In this document: in pieces, positions 1 through 8,613 of the stretch | Layout of the letters: every line of letters starts with the position of its first letter | Numbering within the stretch: position 1 is the stretch's first letter | Assembly: GCA_014529385.2 (NCBI GenBank) | Contig: CM043951.1 | Location: forward strand, 109,468,469-109,532,468 | Reading direction: 5' to 3' | Source of the DNA: Adiantum capillus-veneris | Lineage: Eukaryota; Streptophyta; Polypodiopsida; Polypodiales; Pteridaceae | Length of the DNA stretch: 64,000 nucleotides | Made by a program: the position numbers and the translations under genes | The notes under the pieces: model-generated | Database searches by the model: none | Told to the model about the DNA's origin: nothing | What the model saw: the letters and a program-made list of their open reading frames with translations, nothing else

Positions 1-156
1 GCAACAAGAAGAGCAACCTCTAGACACCCTTCAAGGCTCCCGTGCTGCTCAATGGGTTGGGGTTGGAAAAAAATAACAAACACACACACAAACCCACAAC
101 CTAACCCTACACAAATTTGGGGCACCACCTAGTTTTGGATGCGAACTAGGATGCGT

Positions 157-200
<44 letters not shown>

Positions 201-209
201 GGAGAGGGA

Positions 210-292
<83 letters not shown>

Positions 293-944
293 CTCGGGCT
301 GCTTTGAAACGTATCGGCAATGATCAAGCAAACACAATTATATATGTAAGAAAGAGAGAGAAGGGGGAGGGGGTGTTTGTTGCACTAATACCTTCTTACA
401 AATCTGTCATGACCAATCAAAGTGATATTAGTATTTGTTCATCATAGCTTGAGTAAATTACACCACAACACATCACAAGAAAAGCCACCCCACTCACTGT
501 CTTAAGGCCAGGGGAGTCCTCTCCACCCTGTCGCCCTCTTACAGTATGTGGGATTTATGGCTAAATTGATGACAACACTAGAGACAAGCTATCAAGAACT
601 TAACAAAAAAACACCAAGACACTTACACATCATTGTTGTCCATTACTTCCCGTGGGTAGAGAGACAAAGTATCCAAGCTTAGTCCAAATCCACCCTCCTT
701 GATTCAGCAAATGTTGGGCTTACACTAGTAGGAGAAATGATAGATTTCCTACTCTCAATTGAATGATCACTCTCTCTCTTACAATGGCATAGAGTTCCCT
801 TGCTAATCCCCTATTACAACACATGCACATGCATAAGACAAAGAGCTTCCACTCAAGAGCTCCTAGAGAGGTTGAGCTTGGCTTCTCAAGCTATAGCATA
901 GTGCTCTTGCTTATGGCTCCCCCCTTTTGTGCTAGCCACACCCT
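1..944. other. Non-coding stretch, left end of window
   Basis: Apart from the GA microsatellite at 158-290 I see no supported gene here. The sequence is of mixed composition, with short runs that look like the transcribed leader of an element lying on the minus strand (see the TATA-like site at 945-953). Reading frames crossing 50-450 are only translations of the GA/CT repeat. Confidence 0.6.
158..290. repeat. GA microsatellite (imperfect)
   Basis: About 130 bases of GA dinucleotide repeat, interrupted by GGGAGA variants near 191-215. It produces long artificial Arg-Glu or Ser-Leu frames that are not genes. Confidence 0.97.
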
Positions 945-953
945 CCTTTTATA
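945..953 (-). promoter_or_regulatory. TATA-box-like site on the minus strand
   Basis: Read on the minus strand this is TATAAAAGG, a near-ideal plant TATA box, followed 3' by purine-rich leader-like sequence. No coding region follows on that strand before the window edge, so it could be the promoter of an LTR or a gene to the left. The motif is seen; the function is inferred. Confidence 0.3.
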
Positions 954-2660
954 GCAATTTTGAAGGCTAGGGTTACTCCTCTAACCATGGTTGGGTTAGA
1001 TTTTCAGCCATTTATCTAATTTCTTTTGCTTGGAATTATCAAGAAGTTGGTGGGGAAAGAGAGAGGAGAGAAATGGAGGTGATAGGACTTTTCATAGTGG
1101 GTTAGTGTTAGTAGAGTTAGTATTAATTTACAAATGGAATTGGATATTTACAATGGGAGTATCCATGTAGGATACAAATAAGGAAGAAAAACTCTTAAGA
1201 GGTAAGAAAAGGTGGATTTCTTACAAGGTTGATGCTCCAAGTGTCTTGAGTAGGGCCAATTTTGACGCTTGTTGACGGTCCACTAGCTTTGACGGTATAT
1301 TTTTTCTCCACTCTTGACCTTCCTTGAGAGACCAGGTAATTGAAGCTGAGTAATCAACCACCATGATGCTGTCTTTTAAGAGAAGAGGCTGAATTTTGTG
1401 GTTTTTTTGATAGATATGGGTAAATTGGAGGAGGAAAAATGAGACTAGGTGGTCAATTTTGGAATGGAATTGTGTGTGGGAGGTATGAGTTCACCATGGT
1501 TTCTCTTATTCTTCAAGGTTGAGGAGAAGGTGAGTAGGGTGCAGAGAGGAGTGGTGAGAGAGGTGGGGATGATGAGTGGAGAAGTGTGTGTGAAAGAGGA
1601 AAATGATAAAGTGGAAGAGAGAGTGTGGCTGCATAGCATGGGAAAACTGGGGTCCACTAATAAAATCATAGCTCACAACTCGTAGCTCAAAAAAATATGA
1701 AAAAATATGAGGCAAAAGTTCAGCCCACGAGCTACAACTTTTGTTTGTATCACCTTTTCAAATTCGGAGAGCAAGTGAACTTTGAAAATTCAGCAAAACC
1801 GACCGTTTTTTTCCACTGCACAAGGTCCTTGAGGGGTCCTTCTTTGGATGATTCTTTTGAATACCTCCAAGAGTGGGCCCTCCATAGTGCATGTATGCAT
1901 GCCACCTACCCTTGACCTTATTTGGTAGGTCTATAATTGAAGATATTGTTGAGATCATGATATAAGTGAATAGTACAACTAAGAAAATCAAATATTGAGG
2001 GGTCTAAAAATATATGTACATGTCAAATATAAATAATATAGGTGGAAAAAAAATATAAAGGGGTCAAAATAAATCTCTCTCATCATAAGTCTACCATAAA
2101 AAAATGAATATTTTTGATGGTCTAATTTATGAGAGTAATAGAGAATAGATGTAGGAAGGAAAAAAATCACAATAGTGAAAAAATATACACATAAATAGAA
2201 CTAGTTTTTTTTTGTTTTTTGTTGGGATGGAGTTACACCAAAAATAAGAGAAGCTTGCATGAGATTATTTTTATATGGAATAAAGAGTATGCAAAATGGT
2301 AAGAAAAAATATGGTAATGGTGAGTTAATGTACATAGCATAAATAACACATCCTACGTAGAAATATTTAAATAAATACCAAAATAATTACGAAAAATCTT
2401 TTTATTTAGGCCCTATATACAATGCAATATTTACACACAAATGGGCCATAATATACTTATATTTTTTATTTTTTTATTTTTTTGGCTCAACTAGCCCAAT
2501 GACTAGCTAATTGAGGGTTTTTTAAGAAGATATGGGAAAAGTCCCGTGACTCACGCACGCCTATGTACAGTGAAATGGTAGGGATAGCCACGGTGTTTGG
2601 GTGATTTTGGTAGGGTGAGGTAACTCGTTGTGGCAATTACAAAGAGCCGGAAAACGGCTA
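954..2660. other. Non-coding AT-rich stretch
   Basis: No open frame in this stretch has a recognisable domain or coding character. It is AT-rich from about 1980 to 2500, with homopolymer A and T runs. I see no inverted or tandem repeat strong enough to name. Confidence 0.6.
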
Positions 2661-2663
2661 TCA

Positions 2664-2722
2664 CTAGTTAGCATATTGAACATAATAACTAGCATATTTG
2701 TGTGTCAACTAAGCATGCTTTG
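2664..2722. repeat. Short cluster of TAGCATA motifs
   Basis: Three or four copies of AGTTAGCATA / ACTAGCATA / AAGCATGC stand directly to the left of the dispersed repeat at 2730. The same motif forms a longer array directly to the right of the second copy of that repeat (15655-16040). Confidence 0.5.
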
Positions 2723-2729
2723 AGGTATA

Positions 2730-3281
2730 CAAATCATCTACCTAAATCTACTCCTAAACATAAAAATGAGATTTTTCCATCGTGAGAAGATAAGCACTTA
2801 ACTTACACACAAGGACTAGCTAATGCCTTTATCACCTCATCAACCACTCAAACTCCAAAACCGATACAATTCTAAACTAAAACCATCAATACGAGTAACC
2901 AAGGAAAGACACACGCTTCCTAGCACCTCTCTATAGGTCCTAACTAAACTACGATAGAAAAGAATACTCTAGCACTCTAGAGGAACTCTCACCTCATAGG
3001 ATTAGTCTAAGGTCACCTACCTAGGGCTTCGGTCCCCGGTAGCAGCACCAATATTGGCGGGTACGCCATGAGGGGATGCTAGCATAGCGAGAACAGAACC
3101 AACAACTCTATGTTGGCCGAGGGTGAAGCTTAACCCATAGGCACCCGCATGGAAACAAGAAGATGGGTGTCAACCACCTTTTCGACCTTCTACGACAATC
3201 TCTAATCGAGGAAATCAAAATTAAGCGTTCTTATGCACTAGTGAAAGCAATCCAACCTATGATGCTCATGCTATTCGAAAC
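2730..3281. repeat. Dispersed direct repeat, copy 1 (~550 bp)
   Basis: Closely matches 15112-15660 in the same orientation, starting at CAAATCATCTACCTAAA and ending at GATGCTCATGCTAT. By eye the two copies differ at scattered single bases and small indels. No LTR-like ends or coding domains are recognised. It is probably a fragment of an unrecognised transposable element. Confidence 0.8.
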
Positions 3282-3670
3282 TAGGCCAAATGCATTTGAA
3301 ATGTCACAAAAGTCACAAGATATACTCTCCTTATCATGAGACAATACCCTATGGACTGTGACTTGATATCCAACCTCTAGCTACCGCTTGCAACAATCGC
3401 ATATAAAGACAGGCAACAAAATACAGGTCACCATTTTTCGTAGCATATAGTCCTAAAGCATAGATCTAATCCCCTGAACTCATAGGTACAAAGAACTCAT
3501 CAAACGGATACCCGGTTTGCAAGAAAACTCACCCGAAAGCTCGTAGGAGCTCACTTCACGGCGTTGTTAGAATCACATACTCTTGGCGTTGGACATAAGT
3601 CCTCACTATTGCTAAGACATTGACGGTGTCTCTTTTACAATGGAACTTCCATAGAGCGCATAGGGAAGAG

Positions 3671-3722
<52 letters not shown>

Positions 3723-4060
3723 ACACACACACACACACACACACAGATCACAGTGAAACACGAAATTGATTAATTCAAAATTTGAGCTTAGGGTTACAAA
3801 ATTTGACTTATATACATTCCTCCTTAGAGGCTTGTTCCTACAAAATCTAATGGCTGCTCAAATATTACAAAAAATATCATTTCGCTTCAAAAATAATGAT
3901 ACAAAAAATTGGGGAAACTTCTTCTGTGTTTCACCGTCAACACTCCCCCCTTCCGCGTCCAGAGAACAAGTACAAAATATTTCTATGCCTATCTCAAAGG
4001 CAAATGGTGCTAGACATCGGAAATATGTCTTGACTCTTCCATTCAGGTATTCATAAATTC
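3282..4060. other. Non-coding stretch with CT/CA microsatellite
   Basis: A pure CT run at about 3675-3718 passes directly into a CA run (3719-3746). The sequence before it could continue the dispersed repeat unit, but its second copy lacks this part. No gene seen. Confidence 0.6.
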
Positions 4061-4354
4061 CTACCGCCCCTCCATTATAGTCGCAACTTTAGTCACCTTC
4101 TTGTCAAACACTAGGGTTGCATTAGGAAGGTCTATTAGAGGAGGTATTTCGGTGATTTCAGAAACCATCTTCCCCTTGGAGCTCTCTGGATCCTTAACAA
4201 TAAGGTAATGTGTTCCCTCCTCATCATGGAATCTATCCCCATCGTCGTAAGCTAGAAGGGCATCCACTCCTTCTGCTGCTTTTTCTTCAATACATATGCT
4301 TTTTTGTCCCCTTTCATCAGCATATACAAGAGCCCCATGGGCATTTGTTCCTTC
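4061..4354 (-). pseudogene. Decayed coding fragment, unknown protein
   Basis: The minus strand is open for 97 codons between in-frame stops, with an acidic, soluble, protein-like composition (runs such as LLAYDDGDRFHDEEGTHYL). There is no ATG at its head; a TAA stands directly upstream at 4355-4357, so a true start has been lost or lies in an upstream exon. I do not recognise the family. It could equally be one exon of a host gene or a fragment of an unrecognised element; the flanking sequence is repeat-derived, which favours a relic. Confidence 0.3.
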
Positions 4355-4357
4355 TTA

Positions 4358-5133
4358 GTAACGCGTTGTAAACCTCATTGTCCGAGGAGGGTTCTTAGAG
4401 GTGCTCCCTCCTTCTCCTTGGATTGGTCGGTTAACCGCAGTGTTCTAGTCCACCATGAGATAAAAATATTGTTCAGAGGAGGTGTCGGTTCCACTACCAT
4501 TTTCTATGATTAGTGCTAGTGGATTTATTCTAGCTTGGGTCGTCACACTCTCCTATGTAGACACTATGCTGATCTAATCTCCTTGTGATTTCTGGTCTCT
4601 TTGGAGGTTTCTTCCCGATCTTAAATGCATCAATTCCTTTACACACCACTACCAATCCAAACCTTTTACCTTAGAAGTTTGCTCTGTTTCTTACTTTGGC
4701 TATTTCAGCTCTCCAATTGGTTGACTAATTATACTTCCAATTGGCCTTGACTTGTCGGACCTTGTTGCTGGCTATTTGTACAAAACTTTAGACTCTACAG
4801 ATCTTTGTCAATGCTAGTTCTTCCTTTAGTAACATTCAATATTGATTAGTAAAAACATGCAAGTACTTCCCGTCCAAAGTTTGTTTTGGAAGGGTTGGTT
4901 CCCAGTATATGTTCTTCTCACTGAATTGACTAGTAAAATGTGTTGTCAGAGTTAAGTGGAACACTTGGCAGGCTTAATTTACTCAATATGCTCTAAATGT
5001 GGCCCTTAGACTTTATACAGATATAAGTCTATTTGACAAAAATAGCAATTATTCTTCTCCACATGTTCTCTACCATGCATGTAACTCTTAGAAACTTTCA
5101 AAATGAAAATTGGACCACTTTTGTGCAAATTAT
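4358..5133. other. Non-coding stretch before element E1
   Basis: No frame with recognisable domains. The last bases before 5134 (ATTAT at 5129-5133) form the left flank of the E1 insertion. Confidence 0.6.
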
Positions 5134-5407
5134 TGTCATAAAATCTAATATCTAACTAACCCAAATGATTTTCTCATATTAAATTGATCACTTAATGTGG
5201 GAGAATAAACAGGAACAAGTGTTAAGATATAGGTATGTGCTTATAGATCTATCTCAACACGGGGCCAATGGTAAAGGGGCCCAAAAGGGAGATGGTCTAT
5301 CAAAGAGCAAGGCTAACCAATGGAGCATAAGACCTTAGGGTTAGCTTCATTGAAGACCTCCAATAAATGTGTGTAAAAGTCCTTTGACCTTAAGTAAGCT
5401 AGGGCTG

Positions 5408-5605
5408 AGCTTGAGGTGGGAACCCGGCCCAAGCTCGAGGTGCTTGTCATGCTTGAGGTGCTTGTCATGCTTGAGGTGTTTTTCATGCTTGAGGTGCTTG
5501 ATTAAGATGCTTGAGGTGCTTGACTGGCTCCATGCTTGAGGTGCTTGACTTGCTGCATGATTAAAGTACTTGAGGTGCCTTGAGAAGCTTGCCTGAGATG
5601 CTTGT
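5408..5605 (+). repeat. Minisatellite inside the E1 LTR
   Basis: About nine imperfect copies of a unit built on GCTTGAGGTGCTTG, spaced 18 to 27 bases apart. The copy in the right LTR lies at 12591-12788. The array is absent from the E2-type LTRs. On the opposite strand it reads as a Lys-His-Leu repeat, which is not a gene. Confidence 0.85.
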
Positions 5606-6546
5606 GGGAACACTCCCTAGTTCAAGTGCTTTGTCATGCTTGGTGAGTAAGGTGCTTGATCACCTAAAAGTCAAAAGCATTCCTACAAGAGGGGGGGCGA
5701 GCCCTTTTCCTAGGGGCTAGAGAGAGAACACCCACTCACACACACAAGGGAAGCCCAACTTGAAGAGGCAGCAAGGACACATGTCAGGACCCTACCCATG
5801 TTACCTTCATGTGTTGCTTGAAGCCTATTGGCTAGGCTTCAAAGGGGTCCAATGATAAATTACATGAATTATCTAATTGTTTTAGCATTTATCAAGTCCT
5901 CTCTCTCAAAGGGGAAAGGGGGACACTTGTCCCAAGGCTACCCATGTTGCTTGTAATGGCTCTTGCTTGTGATTGGCTAGGCCTGGAAGGGTCCAATGAG
6001 CTTCAGGCATGAGCTACAAGGGGGGGTCGACCCAAGCAAGCTAGGGGGGTGCCTAGGGGGTATACTCACCCACACACACTCACAAGCACTCTCATTGTGT
6101 GATATGCAAAGTGCAAGAGCTCCCTCTCCAAGCAAGTAGAGGTTGAGAGCCTACACCAACACTCTTGGCTATCGAGTGCAAATCCAACCAAGAGCCATGC
6201 TTCAATGCTTAAGCTTGCCATATCATTCTTCTTCATTACTATGCTATTATGTATGCTAGCAACAAGAGTATGATAAGTGAGGAACTAATTCTTTCTCCTA
6301 CGAAATGTTTCTTCTTCCTCTTCCCTACCCTCATTCCCTGCTAGCTCTCTCCACCTTCGAAGGTGTTTGAGGTCTTGGGACTGAGGCTTGGGATAGTTAA
6401 AGCTTTCTATAAGTTTATGTTATGTTTGTGGTGCATGAAGCCTTCCATCTTTATGGCATCACCTAGGTCACAAGGAACACAAAGACTGTATTGTAACAAG
6501 TCTCTCTTTATGGGAGAAATCATAATACAAATGCCTATTGGAGGGG

Positions 6547-6572
6547 GGACCGGCTCCACATAAATCCGGTCC
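6547..6572 (+). other. Conserved LTR hairpin
   Basis: GGACCGG and CCGGTCC form a perfect 7 bp stem with a 12 base loop. The same stem occurs at the equivalent place in the right E1 LTR (about 13730-13755), the solo LTR (about 50058-50085) and both E2 LTRs (about 56047-56075 and 63362-63390). Survival in two otherwise diverged LTR types suggests a role in the transcript, such as in the R region or packaging; that role is inference. Confidence 0.55.
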
Positions 6573-6759
6573 TCAATTGTTGTCATGTTCTCTAAACTCT
6601 CTCTCTTGCAAAAGTATTGTCTATGCCAAGTTAACTAATTGCTATGATTATGTTGCTATCTTCAATTATGTCTACCCGCTATGCTCACAAAATCATTTCT
6701 TGAAAGTACTCTCATTAAATTCCGCTATTCTCAAATTGAATAGGCAAATTCCATTACAT

Positions 6760-6771
6760 TGGTATCAGAGC
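6760..6771 (+). promoter_or_regulatory. E1 primer binding site (tRNA-iMet)
   Basis: TGGTATCAGAGC, complementary to the 3' end of plant initiator tRNA-Met, one base after the LTR end at 6758. It primes minus-strand DNA synthesis. Confidence 0.93.
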
Positions 6772-7173
6772 ATTTGGTTTCTCTTTTCTTGCTTAAGAAG
6801 AGAGGTCCTTAAGTAGCCTATAAATGGTTGATGTTGTTAATTATAATAGAGTAAGTGGAACTGGGATCTAATACCGGTTTTGTTAAGCCCACTATGTGGG
6901 GGATGGTGCACACCTCGGGAGCTTTGGACTTAATAATGGAGTCTTTTTAGACTTGCCTACGGCTTTACCATTATTGAGCCATAAGAAGTCCGAAAGGAGC
7001 TAGCCCTTGGCAACTCTGCTATGTTAGACCTACTCCTCTACTCTCTATAATTAACCACTTTGAGCCGTGGGTGTAGATACTTAAGAGCCGATTTTCAAAG
7101 GCTAAGAGGAGTGGCAACTAAGGTTTTGAATTGCCAAAGCATACACTAAGTACATACATAAAATTTTGTTAAC

Positions 7174-8613
7174 ATGGCTGACAATAATCAAGAGAGTAGA
7201 ATGAACATTGATAGCTTTGATTTTGCACATGAAGGTGCTAATGATGATGCTCCCATGTTTGTGAATTATCTTGTGACTAGGTTGCAACAAGCTATGGGCA
7301 ACCCTACCTTGCAAGCCGAAGTTACTCAACAACTTCGTGCCTATGGAATTTCCCTTCCTCTCCAAGAGGAGAGAGAGCTTAGGAGGCCTCTTGAAGAGAA
7401 CCCCAAAAGAAGACTCTCTCCCATTCAAGAGGAGGAATCCAAAGAGAAAGAAAGCAATGAAAGTCTAAGTTCTTCTGAAGATGTGGCTCCACGAAGAAGG
7501 CGGTCTAGACGATCGCCTACTCCTCCCAAGAGGAAAAGAGCAACCCATAGTCCTTCTCCTCATCACTCTCAAAGGCAAGAGAGGAAACAAAGGAAGAAAA
7601 GGGCTAGGAAGAGGTCACCCTCTTCTCCTTCTTCTTCACCTTCCTTCTCTTCCGATGAAAGTTATGGCTATTCTCCTAGAGAATACAAGAGGGGAGGGCA
7701 TCGCAAATCATTTCCTGCATGGCGAAGGTCACAAAAGCTAAAGAAGTTCAAGGAGGGAGGAAAGAGTATCTCTTTTCTCACCTACGATGGCACCTTTGGT
7801 GCTACCGACAAAGTGTTGGCCTTCATCCAGCAATTTGATGCGGCCTTTGGGGACGAGGGCTTCACAGAGTCCTCCAAGCTACGCCATGTAGCTATGCACT
7901 TCCAAAAATCAGCTCGTCAATGGTGGGCTAGCCTTCGTGGCAATGGAGAAGCCCCAAAGACATGGAAAACTCTACGAGTTTCCATCATGAAGCAATTTCT
8001 TCCAAGCGATACTAAAGATAAAGTTCTTACCGAATGGCGCGGCTTGAAGCTCCTCTCTCATGAGTCTATCAACAAGTATGTAGATAAGTTTTGGGATTTA
8101 CATCTCAAAGCTACTGTCTTTCAAAAGATAGACTTTGCTGAGCAAAGACAGCAATTCTGTGCGGGATTACCTGAAGAGATGGCCGAATATATCAACTCTC
8201 AACGGCCCGGTACTATTACCGAAGTAATCCACCACACCATGGTTGCTTCACGCATCAATTTCCATCAAGGGGCTAGACGTAATGTCAAGCCCATGGAAAA
8301 CAAAGATAAAAATGATGCAAAGGGGAAATCCAATGCTCAAAATAATTCCCAAGGCACTTCCAACAACAACAACAACAATCGGTCCAAGGAGAAGGGAGTT
8401 TACAAAGGTAAAAACAAACTCTCTCCTGAAGAGCTTGAAGCTTTTCGCAAGGACCATAAGTGTTTCAAGTGTGGGGAGCAAGGACATGGCTATCGTTCTT
8501 GCCCCAAGAAGAATACTCGCAATGAGACTCCTAGGGCTTCCACCATCGAAGCTCCAAAAGAGGATGCTCATTGCAAAGGATCATCACTCTCCTATGCTTG
8601 GGGAAAGGTATGA
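7174..8613 (+). CDS. gag: E1 Gag (ends at in-frame TGA)
   Basis: 479 residues from ATG at 7174, 415 bases after the LTR end, matching the leader length of E2. Residues 1-60 are a conserved acidic and helical head. Residues ~100-185 are very rich in Arg, Ser and Pro (RS-like) and would act as a nuclear localisation or RNA-binding tail. Residues ~190-365 form the retrotransposon Gag domain with the QWW and KYVDKFWDL motifs. A CX2CX4HX4C zinc knuckle (CFKCGEQGHGYRSC) lies near residue 430. The frame ends at TGA 8611-8613 after AWGKV. E2 has a sense AGA codon at this point, so this stop is either a nonsense mutation or a recoding site. Gag assembles the cytoplasmic particle and packages element RNA. 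Confidence 0.92.
   Translation: MADNNQESRMNIDSFDFAHEGANDDAPMFVNYLVTRLQQAMGNPTLQAEVTQQLRAYGISLPLQEERELRRPLEENPKRRLSPIQEEESKEKESNESLSSSEDVAPRRRRSRRSPTPPKRKRATHSPSPHHSQRQERKQRKKRARKRSPSSPSSSPSFSSDESYGYSPREYKRGGHRKSFPAWRRSQKLKKFKEGGKSISFLTYDGTFGATDKVLAFIQQFDAAFGDEGFTESSKLRHVAMHFQKSARQWWASLRGNGEAPKTWKTLRVSIMKQFLPSDTKDKVLTEWRGLKLLSHESINKYVDKFWDLHLKATVFQKIDFAEQRQQFCAGLPEEMAEYINSQRPGTITEVIHHTMVASRINFHQGARRNVKPMENKDKNDAKGKSNAQNNSQGTSNNNNNNRSKEKGVYKGKNKLSPEELEAFRKDHKCFKCGEQGHGYRSCPKKNTRNETPRASTIEAPKEDAHCKGSSLSYAWGKV

Larger units (their letters stand above)
5134..6758 (+). repeat. E1 5' LTR
   Basis: 1625 bp, same length as the right LTR. It contains a minisatellite (5408-5605) and, near 6547-6572, the hairpin GGACCGG...CCGGTCC found in every LTR of this group in the window. 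The first ~80 bp, the conserved block around 6480-6575 and the last bases match the E2 LTR family, while most of the middle does not. Confidence 0.95.

Noticed and set aside
49-447. Overlapping frames of Arg-Glu or Ser-Leu repeats
   Set aside because: They are translations of the GA/CT microsatellite on both strands.
5408-5605. Regularly spaced repeats that might suggest a CRISPR array
   Set aside because: Units are contiguous and imperfect with no unique spacers, inside a retrotransposon LTR of a eukaryote.
5347-5613. Lys-His-Leu repeat protein on the minus strand, also at 12530-12796
   Set aside because: It is the LTR minisatellite read backwards; both copies lie inside LTRs.
6363-6816. 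Two overlapping short frames in the 5' LTR of E1, with copies in the right LTR
   Set aside because: They lie in LTR U3/R sequence, have no domains, and are duplicated only because the LTR is.
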